A DNA stretch of 64,000 bases, taken from positions 186,001 through 250,000 of the forward strand of contig CBDEVU010000009.1 in NCBI GenBank assembly GCA_965243715.1. Reading direction: 5' to 3'. Position numbers and translations under genes: made by a program. Below are positions 17,343 through 25,683 of the stretch, piece by piece. Each line of letters starts with the position of its first letter. The stretch's first letter is position 1. The DNA comes from UBA11606 sp965243715 (GTDB lineage Bacteria; Actinomycetota; Acidimicrobiia; Acidimicrobiales; Aldehydirespiratoraceae). Below the pieces are notes generated by a model that was not told where the DNA came from, did no database searches, and saw only the letters and a program-made list of their open reading frames with translations.

Positions 17343-19042
17343 CGGGTACCGACAATTACCGAGTCGGCCTCAACCAGTAGGCCTTCGTCGGTGGGCGTCA
17401 CCTCGGCCAGGCCCGCCTCGGGGTCGAACAACCCGACAACGACTAGAACCTCCTCCTCGATCCCACCCGGGCGGAGCACCTGAATCCTGGTGGAGCCATC
17501 GCCGGAGTCATAGAGGGCGGCCAAAGGCACAGCCAGCACGTCGCCTGAAGTAGAGGAGAGCGCAAGAGTGACGCGAACGCTGATGTCAAAGAGTTCCGTG
17601 TCAGGAACCGAGGCCAACTTGAGAGTCACCAAAACCTGTTCCGTGCTGCCAGGCAGAGCCGTCCACCCGACGACTTGAGCCGGTGATTCGTAGTCGTAGG
17701 AGTCGGCTTCGACCAGCGCTGTCGCCCCCGGTTGGAGCAGATCAACGTCAGCGCGAGCGGCTTGCACCTCGACGAGAGCGTCCGTTGTAGCGAGTTCGAT
17801 CACCGGACCTTCAGTAACGTCGTCGCCGACGTCGAGCATGACTCGGGTGACCCGCAACGGCAGTGTAGGTAGGAACATTATTTCGCTTGAAGGTAACCAG
17901 CCGTAGACGGCGTCAAGCAGCCCAGACTGTGCATCCTGAGCAGCGCCGAGCGCGGTTCGGGCATCGTCAACGGCACGTTGAAACAAGGTCACGTCCGTTC
18001 CCGCGATAGCCTCGTCGCGGGCGGCTTGGGCAATCTTAAGATCAAGCTGAGCGACAGCTACCTGATCCTCAGCGACCGGTTTTAGGTCAGCGAGCATGAC
18101 CTCGGCCTCAGCGGACGTCGACCTGGCTTCGGCACGAGCGTTTTTCGACCGGTCGATCGCAGAAATCAACTCCTCGAGTTCGGCCTCTGTCGGCTGCTGG
18201 CCGGTATCAGGGTGTCTCCCAGTAGCGGCGGTTTCCAACCGCTCGCGCGCGGTGACGAGGTCTGTCTCGGCCGCTTCCAACGCTTTGGACGTTGTGTCCA
18301 CCGCAGCCCGGGCAAGCTTGAGTTCGTCCGTCGTTGTTTTGATTGTCGACGCGAGAGCTATTTCCGACGACTGCACGTTTCGATCAAGCGAGAGTCGTTG
18401 CGACTGTGATATTGGGGCCGATGCGCTGGCGAGATCTGCCTTGGCCGCGGCGAGGGAGGCGGTGGCCGCGGTGACCGAATCCGAGGCCGCGGATAACTGC
18501 TCCTTATCGGCCGGGTTGAGAGGGGGACGAAGGAATCCGGCCCGCTCATAGAGACGGCCTACCGCGGCGCTCGTGTCCACGTCAAACAGCCCATCAACCG
18601 GGCCGGGATTGAGGCCTAGCCGGTCGAGGGATAATTCGACTTGACGAACATCGTCGCCAACGAAACCTAGGTGCAAGTCACGGAATGCGGGCACTGCTCC
18701 TTGCAGAGCGAACACTGGCCGGCCCCCGACTTCGATGAGAAGATCGCCTTCGCCAACCGAGGAATCAACCTCGGCGAACGTCTTGCTGAGCACAGTCACG
18801 CCTGAGACATTCGGACCCACCGAGACGGTTTCATCTACTTCCGCAACGATGGAACCTCGCAGCACTAACTGGTTGGTAAGGGTTAGCTTCTCAACCGGCG
18901 CCGTAACAATTATTGCTGCCGGTTCAGCATTGCTGAGCCGAGCCTCCCCCGGAGCTTTCAGCTGCGCTCCGAGTACGACTCCGCCAACCCCACAGGCCGC
19001 CGCGAACGCGACCGCGGCTAGGAGGCGATGTTTTGAGTTCAT
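17339..19042 (-). CDS. HlyD/MacA-like adaptor with peptidoglycan-binding-like domain
   Basis: About 567 residues. An N-terminal membrane segment (LLAAVAFAAACGVGGVVLGA) anchors it outside the membrane. It then has a lipoyl/barrel-sandwich half, a peptidoglycan-binding-like segment (VEL SLDRLGLNPGPVDGLFD, TSAAVGRLYERAGF, about 135-170), a long Ala/Glu-rich coiled coil (about 185-330) and a second barrel half near the C-terminus. This is a MacA-type adaptor in a Gram-positive-style envelope. ATG at 19042 is chosen; a TTG at 19060 is an alternative. Overlaps the ATPase gene by 4 nt. Confidence 0.85.
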   Translation of the reverse strand: MNSKHRLLAAVAFAAACGVGGVVLGAQLKAPGEARLSNAEPAAIIVTAPVEKLTLTNQLVLRGSIVAEVDETVSVGPNVSGVTVLSKTFAEVDSSVGEGDLLIEVGGRPVFALQGAVPAFRDLHLGFVGDDVRQVELSLDRLGLNPGPVDGLFDVDTSAAVGRLYERAGFLRPPLNPADKEQLSAASDSVTAATASLAAAKADLASASAPISQSQRLSLDRNVQSSEIALASTIKTTTDELKLARAAVDTTSKALEAAETDLVTARERLETAATGRHPDTGQQPTEAELEELISAIDRSKNARAEARSTSAEAEVMLADLKPVAEDQVAVAQLDLKIAQAARDEAIAGTDVTLFQRAVDDARTALGAAQDAQSGLLDAVYGWLPSSEIMFLPTLPLRVTRVMLDVGDDVTEGPVIELATTDALVEVQAARADVDLLQPGATALVEADSYDYESPAQVVGWTALPGSTEQVLVTLKLASVPDTELFDISVRVTLALSSTSGDVLAVPLAALYDSGDGSTRIQVLRPGGIEEEVLVVVGLFDPEAGLAEVTPTDEGLLVEADSVIVGTR

Positions 19043-19069
19043 AACGTAGGCCAGCCGCAAAAAGAGCGT

Positions 19070-19957
19070 CTAGTGGGTGGCGCTATCGACGAAGTCACGT
19101 AGAATCGACTGTCTCACTGCTGTCTTTGTGGCAGATAGCTCTTCTATACAACTTCCCAGTTCGCTCGCGAGGCGGATTTCTAAGGATTGCAGCCCGCGCA
19201 ACTCAGCCAGATCGGGTGGATCAAGAATGTCCTCGAATCGAAGATCCAGTGCTTCGTCTTTCCGGTCAACGGCTAACAACTCATTGACCGCCTCGTCCAT
19301 TGACGAAGCGAATGGCTCCATCATTTGGCCCAGGTCCGCGAACATCTCCTCGGGATCGTTGTAGCGGTAGCCGAACCCACCCGCACAGTCTCGCCAAGTC
19401 TCCGCCGCTTCGATGGTGCGAGGGTCGGCGGCGGTTAGGTCATCGACGTCGGCAAGTAACAGGCTTATGTCTTCGTCAAATCGAACTACGTTGTTTCGAT
19501 CGGGGTTGATATTGCTGAGGGCATCTCGAAAGCAGTTGTCGAAGGACAAGTCGTACTGCTTTAACGTAGCGTTGTCTTGGCGATCTCTGATCAGTTGATT
19601 AGGATCGTCGGGGGGCGCATCGTCGTTGAAACGTGGTTCTAGCGTCGTGGAAATACCGAAGCCGTAGACGACCGCGAAGTCTGGCGATTCAAAGAGTTGC
19701 TGCCATTCCGTGGACGGAGCGACGGGGACGTATTCGAAGCCGTCCGACGCCATACAGTTGCTAATCGACTCTTGACGTTTCAGCTCGATATCGGCAACGA
19801 TCACTCGTTCTTCTTCGTCGGTGGGGCTGTTTATGATCTGTGACAGCACTTCTGCCTGATCAGTCGAGATGTCGAGGCTGCCGTTACTTGAGTTGGCGCA
19901 GGCTCCGGCAAGTAGGGCTACTAGGGCCAACAATGGGATCATGCGACCTCTAAACAT
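19070..19957 (-). CDS. Secreted lipoprotein with paired Cys, ABC-locus partner
   Basis: A 295-residue lipoprotein: MIPLLALVALLAGAC gives a signal peptide with lipobox LAGAC (Cys20). The mature part has Cys in ISNCMASDGFEYVP, FDNCFRDAL, WRDCAGGFGYRY and GSCIEEL; the C-x-x-x-G-F/Y-x-Y pattern recurs in the paralogue at 31.9 kb (CMSDAGFDY, WKGCMSASGY), so the two are the same family. Function unknown; a role as immunity, chaperone or substrate-capture protein for the adjacent exporter is inference. ATG overlaps the stop of the small secreted protein gene (TGATG). Confidence 0.8.
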   Translation of the reverse strand: MFRGRMIPLLALVALLAGACANSSNGSLDISTDQAEVLSQIINSPTDEEERVIVADIELKRQESISNCMASDGFEYVPVAPSTEWQQLFESPDFAVVYGFGISTTLEPRFNDDAPPDDPNQLIRDRQDNATLKQYDLSFDNCFRDALSNINPDRNNVVRFDEDISLLLADVDDLTAADPRTIEAAETWRDCAGGFGYRYNDPEEMFADLGQMMEPFASSMDEAVNELLAVDRKDEALDLRFEDILDPPDLAELRGLQSLEIRLASELGSCIEELSATKTAVRQSILRDFVDSATH

Positions 19958-20352
19958 CAGAATCCCCAGTTGGATATATGCGCGGTGTTGTTTCCCGCGC
20001 GATACATCTTTAAAGTCCCGTTCGTATCCGGATTATCGTATAGCTTGTTCACGTAAGTGGAACTGCAGGCCGTGATAGTCATGCGCCACACGCCCGAGTC
20101 GTAGTAATTTACTCGTCCGCAGACCCCGTCTTGGACTGGACCGTCGTTCAGTTCGGCCCAGTACCATGTGTCGCTGTTACACGTTGCTCCGTGGGTTCTT
20201 TCGGTTCCGTATCGGTTCCCCCTAGAGACATAGGCCAGACTCGAGGGGTTTCCGTCCCCCTTGCATCTTGCTTCGATTGGTGCCTGCGAATCAATGGTAA
20301 AGAGCGTTACCAGCAAAGCAATCGCCAGCATCAGTTGCCTTAGTTTTTTCAT
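19957..20352 (-). CDS. Small secreted Cys-containing protein, possible export substrate
   Basis: About 131 residues from ATG 20352 (MKKLRQLMLAIALLVTLF), an N-terminal signal peptide followed by a mature domain with Cys in EARCKGDG, HGATCNSDTWYW, GVCGRVNYY and ITACSST, hence two possible disulfides, and rich in Tyr, Trp, Asn and Gly. No recognised family; size, secretion and position at the head of an exporter locus recall bacteriocin-like or signalling proteins (inference). The start follows GGAAGAGGTACGGT; two copies of this leader occur (see repeat). Confidence 0.7.
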   Translation of the reverse strand: MKKLRQLMLAIALLVTLFTIDSQAPIEARCKGDGNPSSLAYVSRGNRYGTERTHGATCNSDTWYWAELNDGPVQDGVCGRVNYYDSGVWRMTITACSSTYVNKLYDNPDTNGTLKMYRAGNNTAHISNWGF

Positions 20353-20354
20353 AC

Positions 20355-20409
20355 CGTACCTCTTCCATAGTCGTAACTTTTTACATCGTACTTCTTCCAT
20401 AGTCGTAAC
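20355..20409 (-). repeat. Duplicated 23-bp leader repeat upstream of small secreted protein
   Basis: On the minus strand GTTACGACTATGGAAGARGT followed by ACG occurs twice (20409-20387 and 20377-20355), 32 bp apart and differing at one base. Each copy ends in a Shine-Dalgarno-like GGAAGA and is followed by ATG: the upstream one gives ATG-TAA, the downstream one the real start at 20352. Confidence 0.8.
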
Positions 20410-20462
20410 GGGTGTCGGCAATCACGAATTTCGGGTATCAACCAACTCAGGCCACTGGCCTG

Positions 20463-20640
20463 AAGTGGCTGACCACGACATCCCCTATTGTGCTATTTGC
20501 ACCAACCTCAGTTCGCAGATAGACCTCGGCGATACCTTTCAGCCCAAACTTTTCCCGAGCGAGACCGTTGGGCACGAGAACCTCGACACCGGCCTCGCTG
20601 AGGGCACTGCCTGGACGTATGAGGTGAGCGTCAGTGGGGT
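20463..20640 (-). pseudogene. Fragment of a second ABC permease gene
   Basis: Minus strand reads ...VEVLVPNGLAREKFGLKG then IAEVYLRTEVGANSTIGDV, nearly identical to residues in the middle of the permease at 15386-16648. Over 91 bp (20487-20577 against 15879-15969) there are three differences. No start, stop or neighbouring permease sequence remains. It is the relic of a duplicated or recombined exporter locus. Confidence 0.8.
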
Positions 20641-20735
20641 GGATTCTTACGGCGCAGCGTTGTCCAATTTTTCATCGTTCTGTCGAAGCAACAGGTGGAC
20701 CATAGCGACTCCTTTAGGTTGCAGTTCAGACCGAC

Positions 20736-21284
20736 TCAGAGCGTGAGTTTTGGCCTGTGGCGATCCTTCGTAGCGACGATGGTGGCAACCACGTTTGCCC
20801 CGACAGCCGAAGCGATCGCGAATAGAGCTTCGGTGTTGGTCACGATATTGCTCGAACCTTCGGGTCCATCCGGTCCTGACCACTCCGCAGGATCCTGATG
20901 GAATACCGTGAGTGCGAATGCTCCGACTAGCACTACGAGAATTAGGGTCGGGAAGATAAACGACTTCGGCCCGTGAGCGGTATTGCCACCATGCGCGAGA
21001 AGTACGATGGCTGGAAAAAGTAGAGGTAGGAGAACGATTGACACTACGCTCATTGGTATGACGGCTGTGCCAGCGGCGAGCATCAAAGCTCCGTGGCTGC
21101 GGCTTGCCCCGATCAGTCCGACTAGGCCAGCACCAAAGATGGGTGCCGCGAACCCGATGGCAGACAGCCATCCCTCGGGACGGCCCGGCGATCCAGATCC
21201 AGCGTAGTAGTGGACCAATGCCACTGCAGCGCCGCCGACACAGACGGCGATAGAGGAAATAGTTGCTACTCTGCTTGGTCCCAT
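20736..21284 (-). CDS. Integral membrane protein of unknown function
   Basis: 182 residues with about five hydrophobic segments: AVCVGGAAVALVHYYAG, an AIGFAAPIFGAGLVGLIG stretch, ALMLAAGTAVIPMSVVSIVL with LLPLLFPAIVLLAHG, and FIFPTLILVVLVGAFALTVF, then an acidic loop and a final short hydrophobic helix. I do not recognise a family. Its frame is uninterrupted and codon use is ordinary. It lies upstream of, and co-oriented with, the exporter locus and the permease relic, but a functional link is not shown. Confidence 0.65.
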   Translation of the reverse strand: MGPSRVATISSIAVCVGGAAVALVHYYAGSGSPGRPEGWLSAIGFAAPIFGAGLVGLIGASRSHGALMLAAGTAVIPMSVVSIVLLPLLFPAIVLLAHGGNTAHGPKSFIFPTLILVVLVGAFALTVFHQDPAEWSGPDGPEGSSNIVTNTEALFAIASAVGANVVATIVATKDRHRPKLTL

Positions 21285-21439
21285 AGCTACATAAGTGTAG
21301 GTGGCACTGTTGTTTTGAGGGTTCGGCTCGGTCCGGGACGAAGCTGTCGAGATGAGGTATCACTAGAGTCAGCAGCCACCTGTGGACCGCTCGAGTCTGC
21401 CGCGGGTAGCGGTGACAGGTTGGTTATGCGGCCAAGACT

Positions 21440-21640
21440 GCCGGTGGGGTCATGATGGTTTCGTATTCATCGGGGGTCAATCGGCCGAGGGCGTCCTGTC
21501 GGCCGCGGTGCCGACCTAACTCGCCGGACTCCTACGTTGTGCTGGTCGATCACCCGTTTGTGTCGGGCATTCTCCTGTCGTACCCAGGCGTTGTACTGGG
21601 CGGACGTCATCTACCGGGTCGGATGTTCCGGAGCTCGGTC
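21440..21640 (-). pseudogene. C-terminal remnant of an IS3-like transposase
   Basis: Minus strand near 21450-21500 reads GRLTPDEYETIMTP, a typical end of IS3/IS481-like transposases, preceded in shifting frames by YNAW..ENARHKRVIDQHN-like text. No complete gene, no inverted repeats seen. It abuts the broken HEPN gene and may have truncated it. 21285-21440 shows nothing else. Confidence 0.4.
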
Positions 21641-23105
21641 TACTCCAGGAGAGCGCTCAGCGTTCGTCCCCCAGAGCTTCCAGTGAGATCCAGCTCGACC
21701 TCGGCGTGGGCGACGGTGTTGCGTTGGTTGTAGAGGCGGCGGAGCGACTCAGTGACGTATGCCTTGATGCGAGCGAGCTCGGCGGCTGGATCCTGGATTA
21801 TCGCGACGATGCGGTCCTGCGCTGCGGCGTCGCTGCCGTCGACCAACTCGAGCCGGTCACCCGCTCGAAGGTGGCTCTCGACGAGTTTGACCTTGTCGAA
21901 GTTGGTCGGCGATTCGGTGAGCGCTCGAGCTAGGTCGTCGTCGGCGATCTCCCTGGTGGCGGTAGGCCAAGGGCGTGAGCTCGGCTCTGGGGAGCGAGCA
22001 GGCGATGAGTGAGGCGAGTCGATCGGCTGCGAGGTAATGGCTACCTTCGCCGGGCCTGATGAGCAGCGCCTCGATGGCTGACCATCCCCCGGTGACTGCG
22101 GCACCCGCCGAGGGTGACTCCATGTACGACGCCAACTCGAGTGCGTCGTCGGTCGCCGGTGGTAGCCCACCATCGAATCGGTAGACGGCGCCCTGACTGA
22201 CGAGGCTCCCAATTTCGATTTGCCGGGGCGTCGGCCGGATCTTGTAGTGACCGACGGTGGCCAGCGACCCGTGCCCAGCCGTCGAGGCGAATCGCCTCGT
22301 TCGACGGGCTAGCGACCTTGGCCCGAGCCTCGGCGCGAGCCACCGTGACGCGAGCCTCCCCGACTGCAGACCAGGGATCTCGGCCTTTGATCTCCACGAG
22401 GAACCCGCCTGCGTGTCGACGTGGCTCCGTGCTCGGGAGGCTGTCACGTAGCCATGTGGCTGCAGCGTTGCCGTCGAGCCAGCGGACCCTGCCTCCGTTG
22501 TGGGCGGGCTTGTCGAACGGGGCGGCGCAGGGAACGAAGACGTGGTAGGTCCGGATTGGCATCCGTGTGACCATCTCCATAGTCGCCGCTGCGACCTGCG
22601 AGAGGCTCGTGACATCGCCCCTGACAGCGGTGATCCAGCGGTGCAGGTGAACCGGGCTGAACCCGAGGTCAAGAAGATGCGCCGCCAGTGCCCGTGCGGT
22701 GAACTCGACTGGCGGCTCAGTGGTCGCAACTGTCCAGTTCTGGAGGTAATCGGAGCTGAGGCGCCGAACGAGCTGTTCGAGTTCGTCCCGGGCGGCCACG
22801 GGGACCTTCGACGGAGATGCGACCTTGAGGGTATTGAGGCGAGTCAGGATCTGCGCAGCGAGCGGTGCCGCACCCGGGTCTCGGTCGACCTCCCGCTTCG
22901 CAGTGTCCAAAGCGAAGCAGAGGCCTTTGGTGTTCGGAACTGAGCCGCTGATGCAGGCGTCTGCGTACTCCACAGTCTCTTGGAGAGCGAGGCAAGTGCC
23001 GACGTTCCAGAGGCGCCGGTGCCAAGGGGTTCGGTGGCCGAAGAAGTCGAGGAGGCGAGCGTGCACCAGCATCGCCTGGGAGATAAAGGGTTTCGGTGCA
23101 GTCAC
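21640..23105 (-). pseudogene. Frameshifted HEPN-domain protein
   Basis: A protein of about 485 residues is spread over three frames. GTG 23105 starts a stretch up to IRLDGWARVAG (about 22260); the next frame reads IRPTPRQIEIGSLVSQGAVY ... WSAIEALLIRPGEGSHYLAA (to about 21975); the third reads DDDLARALTESPTNFDKVKL ... LRRLYNQRNTVAHAEVELDL. Each junction needs one base less. The end has the HEPN signature RNTVAH (R-x4-H), typical of RNases in abortive-infection systems. N-terminal domain not recognised. Either decayed or affected by base-calling errors. Confidence 0.65.
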
Positions 23106-23159
23106 GTTTCAAGTATGCTGTGGGCAGACCTTGATGCGTAGGTGTCGGTCACCGTCTAC

Positions 23160-23193
23160 AAGGGAGGAGCCGCCTTCGGGCCGCTCCTCCCTT
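23160..23193. terminator. Strong 11-bp hairpin
   Basis: AAGGGAGGAGC and GCTCCTCCCTT pair perfectly around a 12-nt loop, followed on the plus strand by TACCTTTAC. It lies just past the end of the ArdC relic (minus) and just upstream of the HEPN gene, so it most likely ends minus-strand transcription. T-run poor, as usual in high-GC genomes. Confidence 0.6.
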
Positions 23194-23211
23194 TACCTTT
23201 ACACCGCTACG

Positions 23212-23740
23212 CTAGGGCGAGGCCGCTGCAAACTGGAGGTCTTCGACGACCTCGCACTCGCCGCCCGGTCGGGTTCCGTGACCGGCCGGTGGGACCGAGC
23301 GCATCCGAGGGTTCGCTCTCACGCTCCGACCACGACGAACCAGCCGTTGGCGTAGCACTTCTTTGAGAAGGCTCGGCGTTCCGATGTTGAGGGGCCGATG
23401 GGCGATCGTCCGTGCGATGCTCGTGAGGTCGTTACGGTCTGCGCCGTCGACGAGGGTGAATGCGTGGTCCGTGGCTGCGTCGAAGGCGAGCGAGGCGAAC
23501 AGTGCAGTCGGGTCGGCGTTGAGGATTCGTAGCCGACGCTCCAAGTACATGGCATGGTCCTCGCGAGGTGCCGGGGTGAGTTGGAGATGGCTACAAGCAA
23601 TGGCTGAGCCGAGCTCTGCGACGAGTTCCTCGGCGGCGCCGGCGTCATTGCCGAAGCGGCCCGAGCGTCTCGCTTCAGATCTGACGCCGGACCGATGGCC
23701 CGTCGGCGGTACCGACTTTGCTGTTGGCCTTGCCGCAAGT
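23212..23740 (-). pseudogene. ardC: ArdC-like antirestriction zincin, C-terminal remnant
   Basis: Minus-strand text TGHRSGVRSEARRSGRFGND, AAEELVAELGSA and PREDHAMYLERRLRILNADP follows the zincin C-terminal half of ArdC (antirestriction proteins of conjugative elements), including the EELVAEL helix that supplies a metal ligand and the xDHAxYLxxxLxxLxxD helix. The HExxH helix expected just before TGH is missing (the text there is AKSVPPTGH), and the ssDNA-binding N-terminal domain is gone. The remaining frame runs to a stop at 23212. An inactive relic that betrays past plasmid or integrative-element DNA. Confidence 0.6.
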
Positions 23741-24040
23741 GCTGTTGCCTGCGCCGTTCGCTGAGCGGTTGTCCGCTGGATGTTAGCTTTCCTGCCGGTA
23801 CAACTTGGCGAGCTTGATTGCGTGCGCCTGCTGGAGAATCTCCGGCCAGTTACGGACCAGTCGCTGTGGGACTAGGCCAACCGTGCGGTACAGGGATCGC
23901 AGCTTTGGCCAGGCTCGACATCGAAGTGCCCGTACCCGAACTGAGTGAGCCGGTCGAGTGACCTGATCAGCGGGGGACTGCTTGCCGGTTCCTTTTCCGA
24001 GTTCGAGGGTGATAGCTGGTTCCATCGCTGGAGTGATCCT

Positions 24041-24207
24041 CTAGGTCGAGTCGTCGTGTTTGTCGGCGAGGTGGTTGAGGATGCGGGTGGCGGTTGGTCC
24101 GATGATGGGGTGCCACCAGCGGGCCTGGTAGGGGTGGTCGATGGGGACGTCGCCGGGTGCGGGTCAGGGTGGGCGGTGAATCGGGTGTTGATGTGCTTGA
24201 TGTTCAT
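24041..24207 (-). pseudogene. Small mobile-element protein, frameshifted
   Basis: ATG 24207 (after AGGAACCC) starts MNIKHINTRFTAHPD; about 20 codons on, the sense frame changes and reads PGDVPIDHPYQARWWHPIIG and PTATRILNHLADKHDDST to TAG 24041. Total 167 nt, so one base is missing for a 55-residue protein. The text looks protein-like in the second frame only. No family recognised; location beside ArdC suggests an element gene. The stretch 23741-24040 shows no convincing gene. Confidence 0.45.
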
Positions 24208-24242
24208 GCTGGGTTCCTGGGTGTTGGTGTCTCCGATTGGTT

Positions 24243-24280
24243 GAGGGCGAGCCCCGACTTCCCCGATGAGGCTCGCCCTC
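24243..24280 (-). promoter_or_regulatory. Long leader hairpin upstream of the small gene
   Basis: GAGGGCGAGCC and GGCTCGCCCTC form a perfect 11-bp stem with a 16-nt loop, 36 nt upstream of the ATG at 24207 on the minus strand. It could be a terminator, attenuator or replication/transfer hairpin; sequence alone does not decide. Confidence 0.5.
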
Positions 24281-24789
24281 TGATCGGTCCCCGGTTTGGT
24301 TCGGGGTTCGGCTGTGGAGTCGTTGAGCCGTGCGGTGTTGGTGGGCGTAGCAAGGTGGAGCCCTCGCAAGCGCAGCGCGAAGGAACGACCTTCGCAGCCC
24401 GACGGCCCGTGGGGTAGGGTCCATCAAGAGCTGAGGTCCCGGCCGAGCCTTAGAGCGGATGGCGAGTATCGTGGAGTTGTGATTTCACTTCGACGGTTAG
24501 AGGCTGGCAGCCCAGAACGCCCTCGCGGCTGGAGTGGCTTCGTTGGCTGATGCGACGTGCCTACGGCGACTGCGGGTGCTATGTCGAGCGGAACTTGGAG
24601 TTCATTGGGTAGCCACCTCGTGTTCCAGCGATTGGCATCCCGCTCTATTCAGCGACGGCATGAGGTCAGGTAGGTACCCGCATAGGTGATTCTGGGGACA
24701 GAATGCCCGTGACATGCCACGAACTCGGGCCGCAATCGGACGCGAAACCCCGTCACAGTCCGCAGCGCTTCGGTGGTCAGGTCAGCGGC
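24281..24789. other. Gap without recognisable gene
   Basis: About 500 bp between the small element gene and the ImmA/IrrE gene. Open frames here are short and not protein-like. No repeats or tRNA seen. Confidence 0.5.
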
Positions 24790-25683
24790 CTAGTTGTTGG
24801 TGAGGGGTGTTGTCCTGCTAGTGGTTCTGCAAATGGGGATCACCAGCGTGGCGGTTCGAGCATCCGAGCGCCGGGGACGGTCGGTCGACAAGATGTGTGT
24901 GTATCGAGGGGTTTGCCGCTCTCCGCCGGGCTGGCGCCTGTGGGGGTGGGCCAAGAGCGATAGTTGTTGGTCTAGATCGGCTAGCGCGATCGCGGTGCTG
25001 CGTAGCCTGTCGATTTGAGCGGTTACCGTCAACTCATGGTCGCCGGCACGAAGTGGTAACGCTCGTTCGGAGTCCCTTCGCAGCGGACTGCCACTGAGGA
25101 CGCTGTGGGTCGAAGTGGCGGACCGAATGGATCGGTGCCACTCGATAGGAACGCCGGATGCGCCTTGCAGTCTCCATTTGCCTTGATCCAGCGAGAACCT
25201 GAGCAACGATTTTCGCCAATGGTTCACCTCGCGGCTGCGGACAAGGGCCGCGCTCAGTGACACTTGGCCTCGTTGGGAGATGACTCTCAGGGTGCTGAGG
25301 TTTTGGGGTCGTCCGTTTAGTGACTGCATCCAGCCGCGAGGCATGAGCAGGGCTGCCGCGATCTCATCGCAGAGTCGTTCCTCGTCGTCGCTGCCGCCGG
25401 TGCGGCGGTAGGCGATCGCGGGTGCGTTTGGGTGGATTAGAGCGCGGTGGGCGAGTTCGTGGGCGAGAGTGAAGCGTCGGCGACCGTGGCTGAGGCCGTG
25501 ACGCAGATACACGATTGCTCGCCTACCGTCTTGTTCGAGTCGGCCATCTTCGGCCATGTCGGCGTCTCGTATTTGTTCGACACCCATTCGCGAGGCAACT
25601 ACCTCGAGATCGATCGGGGGGCGGGTTGGTAGCTCAAGCCGGTCGTACAACCACGTGGCGAGTGCGTCGGAGCGTTCGGTCAT
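24790..25683 (-). CDS. ImmA/IrrE-family metallopeptidase
   Basis: 297 residues. The zinc-peptidase helix is HELAH (H75-E76-x-x-H79) in RRRFTLAHELAHRALIH, followed by the usual downstream acidic segment DDEERLCDEIAAALLMP that gives the third ligand; these match ImmA/IrrE peptidases which cleave a repressor or sensor after a stress signal. The C-terminal 150 residues are not recognised. The ATG at 25683 overlaps the stop of the upstream deoxyribosyltransferase-like gene by 4 nt (ATGA), so the pair is translationally coupled and probably works together. Confidence 0.85.
   Translation of the reverse strand: MTERSDALATWLYDRLELPTRPPIDLEVVASRMGVEQIRDADMAEDGRLEQDGRRAIVYLRHGLSHGRRRFTLAHELAHRALIHPNAPAIAYRRTGGSDDEERLCDEIAAALLMPRGWMQSLNGRPQNLSTLRVISQRGQVSLSAALVRSREVNHWRKSLLRFSLDQGKWRLQGASGVPIEWHRSIRSATSTHSVLSGSPLRRDSERALPLRAGDHELTVTAQIDRLRSTAIALADLDQQLSLLAHPHRRQPGGERQTPRYTHILSTDRPRRSDARTATLVIPICRTTSRTTPLTNN

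Noticed and set aside
21452..21733. 93-codon plus-strand frame near the HEPN gene
   Set aside because: Composition is shadow-like and the minus strand carries transposase-end text at the same place.
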